A DNA stretch of 64,000 nucleotides. Source: Hymenobacter ruricola. Lineage in GTDB: Bacteria > Bacteroidota > Bacteroidia > Cytophagales > Hymenobacteraceae. How positions within the stretch are numbered: the stretch's first letter is position 1; every line of letters starts with the position of its first letter. The translations under genes and the position numbers were made by a program. The DNA is taken from the NCBI RefSeq assembly GCF_015694525.1, contig NZ_JADQDM010000003.1, positions 186,001-250,000 on the forward strand, read 5' to 3'. Of this stretch, positions 35,399 through 43,376 are shown in pieces. The notes below the pieces were generated by a model, which saw only the letters and a program-made list of their open reading frames with translations, ran no database searches and was not told the DNA's origin.

Positions 35399-38209
35399 GT
35401 GCTCAAATACCTACTAGCCTTCTTGCTCCTCCCGCTGAGTCAGCTCCACGCGCAACGCACTGAAAACCAGATGCTGTCCGGCACGGGCAACGACAAAACC
35501 GTGAAGTGGCAATTCTACTGCACGGCCGGCCGCAACTCGGGCAAATGGACCACCATCCCGGTGCCCTCCAACTGGGAGCTGCAGGGTTTCGGCAAATACA
35601 ACTATGGGCACAACAAAGACACCGCGCGCGGCAAGGAAAGCGGCCTCTACAAGTACCAGTTCAAAGTGCCGGCCAACTGGCAGGGCAAGGTCGTGAACAT
35701 CGTGTTTGATGGGGCGATGACCGATACGGAGGTGAAAATCAACGGCCAATCGGCCGGGGCCATTCACCAAGGCTCATACTACCGCTTCAAATACGACATC
35801 TCGAAGCTGCTGAAATACGGCAAAACCAACCTGCTCGAAGCCACCGTGGCCAAGCACTCAGCCAACGAATCGGTGAACGATGCCGAGCGGCGCGGCGACT
35901 TCTGGATTTTCGGCGGCATCTTCCGGCCGGTGTTTCTGGAGGCGCTGCCGGTGAGCCACATCAGCCGCGTGGCCCTGGACGCGCGGGCTGATGGCAGCTT
36001 CAAAGCTGATGTGTACACGGGCGGCGAGGCCGATGAAGTCGTGGGCCAGCTTTACACAATGGACGGGCAGAAAGTAGGAGGGGAGTTTAAAGCTGCGGTA
36101 GCGGCTGGCGGCACAGTCACGCACTTGCAAACTACCGTTTCCAACCCGCAGCTTTGGACGCCCGAAACGCCCAACCGCTACCGCTTGGCCCTCACGTTGC
36201 GCAAGAGCGGCCAGACTGTGCATACGCTCAACCAGCGCTTCGGTTTCCGCACCGTGGAGCTGCGCGAGCGCGAAGGTTACTATGTGAATGGCGTGAAAGT
36301 CAAGTTTAAGGGCGTGAACCGGCACTCGTTTTGGCCCAGCTCGGGGCGTGCTACCAGTAAGGCGCTTAGCATCATGGACGTGAACCTGATGAAGGACATG
36401 AACATGAACGCCGTGCGCATGTCGCACTACCCGCCCGACGACCATTTCCTGGCCGCCTGTGACTCCCTAGGTCTGTTTGTGTTCGATGAAGTAGCCGGCT
36501 GGCACGCCGCCTACAACACGCCCACCGGCACCAAGCTCACCGAGGAAATGGTGGTGAAAGACGAAACCCACCCCAGCATCATCGGCTGGATAAACGGCAA
36601 CGAGGGCGGCCACAACTTCGACCTCGACCCCGTGCTCGACCGCATGGACCTGCAAAAGCGCCCCGTGGTGCACGCCTGGCAGGTATTCCGCGGCACCGAT
36701 ACCCAGCACTACATCAACTACGACTACGGCAACGGCACCCACCTGCACGGCCACAACATCGTGTTTCCCACCGAATTCCTGCACGGCCTCTACGACGGCG
36801 GCCACGGCGCGGGCCTCGAAGATTACTGGGAGCAAATGTGGCGCGAGCCCCTCTCGGCCGGCGGCTTCCTCTGGGACTTCTCCGACGCCGCCGTGGTCCG
36901 CACCGACAAAGGCGGCATCCTCGACACCGATGGCGACCACGGCCCCGACGGCATCCTCGGCCCCTACCGCGAGAAGGAGGGGAGCTACTTCACCATCAAA
37001 GAAGTGTGGAGCCCCGTGTTTTTCGAGCGCCGCGAAATCACGCCCGCCTTCGACGGCACTTTCCGCATTCAAAACCGCTTCATCTACACCAACTTAAGCG
37101 CCTGCAAATTCACCTGGAAGCTGGCGCTGCTGCCCACGCCCGGCAGCAGCGCCGCGCCTGCCCCGCGCACTGGCGCCATTGCCGCGCCCAGCATCGCGCC
37201 CACAGAGTACGGCCCGCTCAAGCTGGCGCTGCCCGCCGACTGGCAGCAGGCCGACGTGCTCTACGTGACTGCCACCGACCCTAGCGGCCGCGAAATCTAT
37301 ACCTGGAGCTGGCCCATTGCCCGCCCCGCGCAGGTGGCCCAGCGGCTGGTGCTCACCACCGGCTCCGGCTCGGCCACCATCACCGAAACCGATTCGCTCT
37401 ACACCGCCAACGCCCACGGCGTCACGCTCACCTTCAGCCGCAAAACCGGCCTGCTGCGCCAGGTGCGCAACGCCAAGGGCCTCATCCCGCTCACCAACGG
37501 CCCCGTGCTGGCCGAGGGCGAAACTGCCTTCGAAGGCCTCAAGCAGCACCAAGATGGTGCCAACGTGGTCATCGACGCCACCTTCGGCAAGGCCAGCCGC
37601 TACCAGTCGCTGCAATGGACGGTGTACCCCTCGGGCTGGGTACGCATGACCGCCAAGTACTTCCCCAAAGACTACGATTACGCCCTGGCCGGCCTCAGCT
37701 TCAACTACCCCGAAAAGGAGGTGCGCGGCATCCAGTGGCGCGGCGACGGCCCCTACCGCGTCTGGAAAGACCGAATGAAAGGCACCAACCTAGGCGTGTG
37801 GACCAAGGCCTACAACAACACCAGCACCGGCGAGCCCGACGGCACCCAGAGCCCGCTCTACCCCGAGTTCAAGGGCTACTATTCCAACTTCTACTGGCTC
37901 ACGCTCCAAACCACCGGTCAGCCCCTCACCATCATCTGCGACCAGGAAGACGTGTACCTGCGCCTCTTCACGCCCCGCTTCGCGCCCAAGCCCTACAACA
38001 CGGCCCCGGCCTTCCCCAGCGGCAACCTCTCGTTCATGCACGGCATCACGCCCATAGGGACCAAGTCGCAAAAAGCCGAAAACATGGGCCCCATGGGCAA
38101 AAGCAACATGTACTACGACTACAGCAAAGACCCGTCCTACGCCAAGGAAATCACCCTCTACTTCGATTTCACCGCCAAGCCCGCCGCCAAAGCCGTCGGG
38201 AAACGGTAG
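35399..38209 (+). CDS. Secreted GH2 beta-galactosidase/beta-glucuronidase-like enzyme
   Basis: 936 residues, GTG start, signal peptide MLKYLLAFLLLPLSQLHAQ. GH2 modules: jelly roll ~30-180 (IPVPSNWELQGFG, SGLYKYQFKVP), Ig-like to ~285, TIM barrel with acid/base Glu402 (GWINGNEGG) and nucleophile Glu459 (VFPTEFLHG), then C-terminal beta domains ending in a LacZ-like small-domain sandwich (~640-920). The RHSFWPSSGR loop is the usual GH2 NRH(x) motif. It closes the plus-strand block that begins with GH140; a hairpin follows at 38244-38279. Confidence 0.9.
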   Translation: MLKYLLAFLLLPLSQLHAQRTENQMLSGTGNDKTVKWQFYCTAGRNSGKWTTIPVPSNWELQGFGKYNYGHNKDTARGKESGLYKYQFKVPANWQGKVVNIVFDGAMTDTEVKINGQSAGAIHQGSYYRFKYDISKLLKYGKTNLLEATVAKHSANESVNDAERRGDFWIFGGIFRPVFLEALPVSHISRVALDARADGSFKADVYTGGEADEVVGQLYTMDGQKVGGEFKAAVAAGGTVTHLQTTVSNPQLWTPETPNRYRLALTLRKSGQTVHTLNQRFGFRTVELREREGYYVNGVKVKFKGVNRHSFWPSSGRATSKALSIMDVNLMKDMNMNAVRMSHYPPDDHFLAACDSLGLFVFDEVAGWHAAYNTPTGTKLTEEMVVKDETHPSIIGWINGNEGGHNFDLDPVLDRMDLQKRPVVHAWQVFRGTDTQHYINYDYGNGTHLHGHNIVFPTEFLHGLYDGGHGAGLEDYWEQMWREPLSAGGFLWDFSDAAVVRTDKGGILDTDGDHGPDGILGPYREKEGSYFTIKEVWSPVFFERREITPAFDGTFRIQNRFIYTNLSACKFTWKLALLPTPGSSAAPAPRTGAIAAPSIAPTEYGPLKLALPADWQQADVLYVTATDPSGREIYTWSWPIARPAQVAQRLVLTTGSGSATITETDSLYTANAHGVTLTFSRKTGLLRQVRNAKGLIPLTNGPVLAEGETAFEGLKQHQDGANVVIDATFGKASRYQSLQWTVYPSGWVRMTAKYFPKDYDYALAGLSFNYPEKEVRGIQWRGDGPYRVWKDRMKGTNLGVWTKAYNNTSTGEPDGTQSPLYPEFKGYYSNFYWLTLQTTGQPLTIICDQEDVYLRLFTPRFAPKPYNTAPAFPSGNLSFMHGITPIGTKSQKAENMGPMGKSNMYYDYSKDPSYAKEITLYFDFTAKPAAKAVGKR

Positions 38210-38243
38210 GAGGGAACCCGCTTCGTAAGTGCCAGCGTACAAG

Positions 38244-38279
38244 TAGCGGGCAGCAAACCAGGTGGTATGCTGCCCGCTA
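38244..38279 (+). terminator. Candidate terminator hairpin
   Basis: Perfect 12-bp stem TAGCGGGCAGCA / TGCTGCCCGCTA with a 12-nt loop, 35 bp after the GH2 stop, followed by TTATCTTTA. A weak T tract makes the call moderate. Confidence 0.55.
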
Positions 38280-38326
38280 TTATCTTTATCCAGGTCTGCT
38301 AGCTCAGCAGCGTTAACAGCACAGTC

Positions 38327-38500
38327 ATGGCAAAGCTGACACGATACACAAGCTTCGAGGCGCTGAAATCGGATATTCAGCCCAATACACGCACCGAAGC
38401 AGAGCGGGATAGAGTGTATACAGAACTCGAAGAATTTATCAAGCTTTTACAGCAGGATTTAGCTGCCAAGAAGAAAGCGAAGCGTTCTGATGGACAATAA
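38327..38500 (+). CDS. Small charged protein, possible antitoxin partner
   Basis: 57 residues (MAKLTRYTSFEALKSD...), highly charged and helical with a lysine-rich end. It overlaps the nucleotidyltransferase-fold gene by 11 bp, the arrangement of a toxin-antitoxin or coupled pair. No family is recognised. Confidence 0.6.
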   Translation: MAKLTRYTSFEALKSDIQPNTRTEAERDRVYTELEEFIKLLQQDLAAKKKAKRSDGQ

Positions 38501-38996
38501 GCTAATCAGCGCCCTGCTGACGGTTTGTAGTGTCCTCAATAAGCACGGCGTTGATTACCTCGTCGTTGGCGGAATTGCGGTTGCGCTACATGGCTATTTC
38601 CGGCGTTCAATTGCTTCAAATGGCGTAGTTGCGGATAAGGTCGATTTAGATATCTGGTATAATCCGACTTACGGCAATTACTTCAAGGTACTGAAGGCAT
38701 TGGAAGAGCTTGGCCAGGATGTCGCGAAATACGAACAAGAGCAGACCCCGAATCCTAAAAAGTCTTTTTTCAAGTATAGTTTCGAAGACTTTACGCTTGA
38801 CCTGCTGCCGGAGCTGAAAGCGCCGCTAAGATTCGGAGTGTCTTTCGCAAGTCGAGAGGCTGCTGCTTTGGGCGGAGTCAGTATCCCCTTTATCAGCTTT
38901 GATGATTTGCTGGCGGACAAAGTAGTAAATGGCAGGCCGAAGGATATTGTTGACATTGAGCGATTAAAAGCCAAAAGAAAATCAGACGAGTTATAG
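38490..38996 (+). CDS. Nucleotidyltransferase-fold protein (AbiEii/DUF6036-like)
   Basis: 168 residues. The N-terminal part has the minimal nucleotidyltransferase signature: LVVGGIAVALHGYFRRS with Gly27-Gly28 and then DKVDLDIW with Asp52 and Asp54. The C-terminal part (ISFDDLLADKVVNGRPKDIVDIERLK) is the usual tail of this group, with a conserved KD-x-D-I pattern. Related proteins act as toxins or modify tRNA or partner proteins. GC content is lower than the surrounding enzyme genes, and the gene stands at the left edge of the 38.3-43.2 kb island. The ATG overlaps the upstream small gene. Confidence 0.8.
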   Translation: MDNKLISALLTVCSVLNKHGVDYLVVGGIAVALHGYFRRSIASNGVVADKVDLDIWYNPTYGNYFKVLKALEELGQDVAKYEQEQTPNPKKSFFKYSFEDFTLDLLPELKAPLRFGVSFASREAAALGGVSIPFISFDDLLADKVVNGRPKDIVDIERLKAKRKSDEL

Positions 38997-39004
38997 GGAA
39001 ATAA

Positions 39005-39394
39005 ATGTTTTCCATGAAGAGGACTTTGCCAAAGGCGCTATTGATAGTAATTCCTCTGGTCTTGCTAGCTCTTTATTTCACGTCGAATTCTCGCAATCCT
39101 TACGCCGAAGTAGAATGGGTAGAATACTGGCCCGGTGCTGGTGATAGATACCGAACATTTACCCCTGTTCTGAAAGCCGATAGTAAGACAGCAGTAGGGC
39201 CAACAATTGGGGCCGACTATGGGGCTTTGTCCTTTGAGGACACCGATAACGACGGCGTAAAAGAGGCAGTCATCGAAAGCGACGGTTCTTTTACCTTAGA
39301 AGAATTCTCGCATGAAAGGCACACGCTGAAATACCAGCGCGATTCACTGGGTAGGGCTAAGTTTACGCTGCTTAAAAGCGAAATCTTGAAGTAG
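39005..39394 (+). CDS. Small membrane-anchored protein with calcium-type DxDxDG motif
   Basis: 129 residues, not recognised. One N-terminal hydrophobic segment (ALLIVIPLVLLALYF), an extracytoplasmic body and FEDTDNDGVKEAVIES, which resembles an FG-GAP/VCBS or EF-hand-type loop. It starts 8 bp after the nucleotidyltransferase stop. An internal ATG at 39014 is an alternative start. Confidence 0.65.
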   Translation: MFSMKRTLPKALLIVIPLVLLALYFTSNSRNPYAEVEWVEYWPGAGDRYRTFTPVLKADSKTAVGPTIGADYGALSFEDTDNDGVKEAVIESDGSFTLEEFSHERHTLKYQRDSLGRAKFTLLKSEILK

Positions 39395-39413
39395 CCCAAC
39401 CTCTCCCACCCGT

Positions 39414-40583
39414 ATGCAGCCCACCCCACTACCCACCAAGCCCCATTACCCCATCCTAGACGGCCTGCGGGGCGTGGCGGCGCTGATGGTGGTGGCCTTT
39501 CACCTGTGCGAGGCCCACGCCACTAGCCACCTCGACCAGGTGATTAACCACGGCTACCTGGCGGTGGATTTCTTCTTTCTGCTGTCGGGGTTCGTGATTG
39601 GCTACGCCTACGACGACCGGTGGGGCCGCCTCACGGTGGGCGGTTTCTTCAAGCGGCGGCTGGTGCGGCTGCAACCCATGGTGGTGCTGGGCATGGTGAT
39701 AGGGGCGGCGATGTATTACTTCCAGGCGTCGGCGCTGTTCCCCATCATCGGCCAGACGCCGGTGTGGAAGATGCTGCTCGTGATGCTCATCGGCTGCTTT
39801 ATGGTGCCGGTGCCGGTGTCGCTCGACCTGCGGGGCTGGCACGAAACCTTTCCGCTCAACGGGCCGGGTTGGTCGCTGTTTTTCGAGTACGTGGCCAACG
39901 TGCTGTACGCGACGGTGGTGCGCCGCTTCTCCAACGTGGCGCTGGGCATCTTGGTGGTGCTGGCGGCGGGGGCGCTGCTGCACCTGGGCCTCACCAGTCC
40001 GCAGGGCGATGTCATTGGGGGCTGGTCGCTGGAGCCCGTGCAGCTGCACATCGGCTTCGCCCGCATGGCGTACCCGTTTTTTGCGGGGCTGCTGCTATTT
40101 CGGCTGGCGCGGCTGCGGCCGGTGCCGCAGGCCTTTTGGTGGTGCAGCCTGGCGGTGGTAGTGGTGCTGGCCATGCCCCGCATCGGCAGCCCCACGCAGC
40201 TGTGGCAAAATGGGCTCTACGATGCGCTCTGCATCATTTTCGTCTTCCCCGCTATCATCTTCTTCGGGGCCAGCGGGGCGGTGCGCTCGGGCGCGGCCCA
40301 GCGGCTGTGCCGCTTCCTGGGCGATATTTCGTATCCGATTTACATCACGCACTACCCGCTCATCTACACCTACACGGCCTGGGTCGCTACCCATAAAGTG
40401 TCCTTGCGCGAGGGCTTGCCCGTGGCGGCGCTGGTCTATCTGGCGGCGGTGGCGCTGGCGGTTGGGTGCTTGAAGTTTTACGATGAGCCGGTGCGAGAGT
40501 GGCTGAGGAAGAGGGCGTTGAAGGTTAATGGTGGGAGTGAAGTAAAAGCGGAGAAAGTCGCTTTGGCAACGAAGCAACCCTAG
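39414..40583 (+). CDS. Acyltransferase family 3 membrane protein (OafA/YrhL-like)
   Basis: 389 residues with about ten hydrophobic segments. Family features: LDGLRGVAALMVVAFHLCEA near the start with the catalytic-type His, then GYLAVDFFFLLSGFVIGYAY and a terminal FLGDISYPIYITHYPLIYTY. Members transfer acyl groups to sugars of surface polysaccharide or to lipids in the inner membrane. GC-rich like the host core, unlike the genes on either side. Its last ~60 codons are repeated, with own stop, at 41484-41710. Confidence 0.9.
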   Translation: MQPTPLPTKPHYPILDGLRGVAALMVVAFHLCEAHATSHLDQVINHGYLAVDFFFLLSGFVIGYAYDDRWGRLTVGGFFKRRLVRLQPMVVLGMVIGAAMYYFQASALFPIIGQTPVWKMLLVMLIGCFMVPVPVSLDLRGWHETFPLNGPGWSLFFEYVANVLYATVVRRFSNVALGILVVLAAGALLHLGLTSPQGDVIGGWSLEPVQLHIGFARMAYPFFAGLLLFRLARLRPVPQAFWWCSLAVVVVLAMPRIGSPTQLWQNGLYDALCIIFVFPAIIFFGASGAVRSGAAQRLCRFLGDISYPIYITHYPLIYTYTAWVATHKVSLREGLPVAALVYLAAVALAVGCLKFYDEPVREWLRKRALKVNGGSEVKAEKVALATKQP

Positions 40584-40622
40584 CACCTTGATTTCATAGC
40601 TAACCGCGTATTTTAGCAGCCG

Positions 40623-41084
40623 ATGCTCGACAACCGTTACATATTTGACATTTCGCCCGATGTGTTGACCTTCGAGTTTGACAGCGTGGGACCCAACGGA
40701 ACAGTCGCCAAAGTGGTGCGCTATACCGAAGTCAACATCAAGAACTTCTACAACCTTGGGTTTGGCGACAAAGACCCGCAGTCGGGCTACATCAGCGACT
40801 TGAGCATCACGAATAACAACGACAGCCAAAAGGTGTTGGCCACCGTGGCCCGCACCCTCTACGTGTTCACGGAACAGTATCCCGAGGCAATCGTGTTTGC
40901 CGCTGGTAGTACCCTGGCCCGCACCAGACTTTACCGCATGGGCATCACCACTAATCTGGCGGCCATTGAGCAGGATTTTAAAATTCTTGGTCTGACAACC
41001 GACCAGGAGTGGGAGCCCTTTCGTAAAAATGTAACGTACCACGCCTTTTCCGTTCAGCGAAAAGCTAAAACCAATCAGCCATGA
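40623..41084 (+). CDS. DUF6934-like protein
   Basis: 153 residues, resembling the Bacteroidota DUF6934 family (YIFDISPDVLTFEFDSVG, FAAGSTLARTRLYRMGI). No function is known; it is often followed by a short gene, as here, where the stop overlaps the next ATG (ATGA, 41081-41084). The pair looks like a mobile two-gene cassette, possibly of toxin-antitoxin type (inference). Confidence 0.65.
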   Translation: MLDNRYIFDISPDVLTFEFDSVGPNGTVAKVVRYTEVNIKNFYNLGFGDKDPQSGYISDLSITNNNDSQKVLATVARTLYVFTEQYPEAIVFAAGSTLARTRLYRMGITTNLAAIEQDFKILGLTTDQEWEPFRKNVTYHAFSVQRKAKTNQP

Positions 41085-41242
41085 AAAAAACCGCCAAAAA
41101 GCCGATTAAGCTTAAAGAATCGGCTGATTACAAAATCAACCCCGACCTGCAAGGTAAATACGATGACCAGCCACTGTTTCAGGACAAGGTGAACCGCGTG
41201 AATCATATCCTGAAAACAGTCGGCATCCCGAAGTTTTCCTGA
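41081..41242 (+). CDS. Small basic partner of the DUF6934-like protein
   Basis: 53 residues, lysine-rich N-terminus (MKKTAKKPIKLKES), then YKINPDLQGKYDDQPLFQDK. Coupled to the preceding gene by a 4-bp overlap. Not recognised. Confidence 0.6.
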   Translation: MKKTAKKPIKLKESADYKINPDLQGKYDDQPLFQDKVNRVNHILKTVGIPKFS

Positions 41243-41299
41243 GGTTTCAACCGGAACAGGAGATGCAGTTCAGTAGTACAGCGTCAGTAATGGTTGGCC

Positions 41300-41473
41300 A
41301 TGATTAGAGAACCTAAAAACGTTGATTTCGTCACTACTGGCCGGCAGCCCTCCGACGAAGAGTTTGCCCGCATCAGCGAGTGGATTAAGCAGGACAAGCA
41401 GAAACAAGCCGCCCGCAAGCCCGCCAACCCAACTCCGGCCGCCAAGGTGCCGGGTAGCCGGGAGGCCGCTTAG
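41300..41473 (+). CDS. Small hypothetical protein, antitoxin-like
   Basis: 57 residues (MIREPKNVDFVTTGRQPSDE...), helical and charged with a proline/alanine-rich tail. Its size and position resemble an antitoxin that lost its partner, but no DNA-binding motif can be named. It ends 11 bp before the truncated acyltransferase copy. Confidence 0.5.
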   Translation: MIREPKNVDFVTTGRQPSDEEFARISEWIKQDKQKQAARKPANPTPAAKVPGSREAA

Positions 41474-41483
41474 CTCCGCGCAG

Positions 41484-41710
41484 TCACGCACTACCCGCTC
41501 ATCTACCCCTACACGGCCTGGGTCGCTACCCATAAAGTATCCTTGCGCGAGGGCTTGCCCGTGGCGACACTGGTCTATCTGGCGGCGGTGGCGCTGGCGG
41601 TTGGGTGCTTGAAGTTTTACGACGAGCCGGTGCGGGAGTGGTTGAGGAAGAAGGTGTTGATAAGTAGGGGAGAAGCTCAGGCAGCGGAGGTTCCTGCTGT
41701 AGTAAAGTAA
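41484..41710 (+). pseudogene. 3' remnant of a second acyltransferase gene
   Basis: The first ~180 bp match 40345-40526 of the acyltransferase at roughly 95 percent (about nine differences), in an open frame (HYPLIYPYTAWVATHK...), then diverge into a different tail ending at TAA 41708. No start or 5' part remains. Confidence 0.85.
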
Positions 41711-41730
41711 GTGAGTTACTGCGTGAAATT

Positions 41731-43158
41731 ATGGATTTAAATGGATGGTTGACGGTAATAACTGTATTCACGGCAATATTTGCTTTGATTCCTCGGCCGG
41801 AATTATTGCTTTCGTTTTACAGAATAAAAAGTATCGAAAAATGGACGGTATTTATCGTTGTTATTTTTGTAATACCATTCATTATTCTTTTTCCTAAATT
41901 AACTGATACCTTTAGATTTTTAAATATATTTTATGTTCAATGGGGATTCGAGCCTAGTATAGTAGCTTTCGCAATTTTTTATCTGTCACTCTTATGGATT
42001 ATTGCTCATCTATTTGTTATTAAGCCGGAAATAACAAATAACAAAAAATCTATTCCATACCTGCTGCAATTGCTGGATGAAAAACCGTTTGAAGAATTCT
42101 TTAATATATTTACTAAATATACTTCGAAAGTCGGAATAAAAAATAATTGGGTTTTATATAAGAAAATATTTTTTAAACCGAAGTTTTTAAAAAATATGAC
42201 ATCTGACAAAATTAATTACTTTCTTCCATTTTGGAGTAAAGTATCGAATGAGGAGAAATTCAAAGAGGTGTTTTTCTTATTTTTAGAAGATGAAAAGTCT
42301 GTATATTATAGCGAAATCAAAGAGCATTGGAATTCATATTCTCTTGTCAATGGTAAGCCTTTCCTAAAGAAGGTGCTAGATAAGAGCTTAAAAAATTCTA
42401 TAAATAATGGGTTGTTACTTGTGATTTCTGACTTTATGAATGCTCATATGCACATGGAGCATGGTAAAATTGGCATTTATAATAAGCCTCATAATTATCC
42501 TAGATTAAGAGGTGAAGAGGGATTTGACTTGCCTCTTTATTATCATCTCTTATTTATCGGTATTTTATATGCAACAGCAATTAAAAATAAATTTGATATA
42601 GCTGAATATCCTATTCGGTATTCACATATGTATTCTATCTATTCCGGTGTTTTTGAAAATATCATTAAAAACATTGATATAGCAAAAAATGATTCAGCGG
42701 GAGTATACCCTACTAACTACCATTGGTTGATTAGCCAAAGCTTGTCTTTTGTTGGGAATTGGCTTGTAACATTTTCTGAAAAAGAATACTTTGTTGAAGG
42801 TAGTAGTTATGTGAATTTTATTCCCTCTGTTTTCTCTATGTGCATGGATGAATTATATAAAGGTTTTGTGAAGGGTAAAATATCCCAAGATTTTATAAAT
42901 AATATTTTGTATTATAATATGCTTTCTTCTTATTTTGATTATGATATTGATGTTTCTATAATGGTCTCCATTGAAGAAAATGTTATTCAAAAGATACCTA
43001 GAAAGCATATAAAGCCTGTTCTGTCCTTCATGCTGAATGAAAAATTTGCGTTGCAGTACCAAGACCTAATAGGAGGGTCATATCATGGTTTGAGCAAAGA
43101 AGAATCTTTAGCTCTAAATAGATTTAGAGAGTTTCTGCTTGAGAAAGGAATGATTTAA
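41731..43158 (+). CDS. Unknown AT-rich membrane protein
   Basis: 475 residues, not recognised. Three hydrophobic segments in the first ~100 residues (WLTVITVFTAIFALIP, WTVFIVVIFVIPFIILFP, FAIFYLSLLWIIAHLFVI), then a ~370-residue soluble, probably cytoplasmic, largely helical domain rich in Lys, Asn, Ile and Tyr, with a central MNAHMHMEHGKIG stretch. Codons strongly favour A or T in the third position, unlike every neighbour, so recent transfer from an AT-rich donor is likely. It begins 20 bp after the acyltransferase remnant and is transcribed with the island. A membrane anchor plus large cytoplasmic domain would suit a defence effector, but nothing in the sequence proves that. Confidence 0.75.
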   Translation: MDLNGWLTVITVFTAIFALIPRPELLLSFYRIKSIEKWTVFIVVIFVIPFIILFPKLTDTFRFLNIFYVQWGFEPSIVAFAIFYLSLLWIIAHLFVIKPEITNNKKSIPYLLQLLDEKPFEEFFNIFTKYTSKVGIKNNWVLYKKIFFKPKFLKNMTSDKINYFLPFWSKVSNEEKFKEVFFLFLEDEKSVYYSEIKEHWNSYSLVNGKPFLKKVLDKSLKNSINNGLLLVISDFMNAHMHMEHGKIGIYNKPHNYPRLRGEEGFDLPLYYHLLFIGILYATAIKNKFDIAEYPIRYSHMYSIYSGVFENIIKNIDIAKNDSAGVYPTNYHWLISQSLSFVGNWLVTFSEKEYFVEGSSYVNFIPSVFSMCMDELYKGFVKGKISQDFINNILYYNMLSSYFDYDIDVSIMVSIEENVIQKIPRKHIKPVLSFMLNEKFALQYQDLIGGSYHGLSKEESLALNRFREFLLEKGMI

Positions 43159-43236
43159 GGATTGTGTAATTTTTTTATTAAACCCACACCCCATTCCACC
43201 ATCCTCCCCACACCATGCACAAATCGACCAGATTCG

Positions 43237-43256
43237 TGCTAACATCCTAGAATAAC
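43237..43256 (+). promoter_or_regulatory. Candidate operator upstream of GH78
   Basis: TGCTAACATCCTAGAATAA, beginning at 43238, matches the site at 27242-27260 except at two positions, about 120 bp before the GH78 start, in the same orientation. Confidence 0.5.
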
Positions 43257-43376
43257 GGGAAGCAAAAAAGTCCGAACTATGTGGGTGCCGAACTGCGCCC
43301 CGCGCACCCCCCAGCCGGCCCGGTGGCCGAGGCGCTTGCTCTACGTTGGGGCGGGCGCAGGGGGGAGGCTCCGACT

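Noticed and set aside
40345..41710. Direct repeats as ends of an insertion sequence
   Set aside because: The repeats are coding sequence of an acyltransferase, and no transposase lies between them.
43281..43376. Longer N-terminus for GH78
   Set aside because: The upstream codons are Pro/Gly/Arg-rich and would precede and spoil a clear signal peptide starting at 43377.
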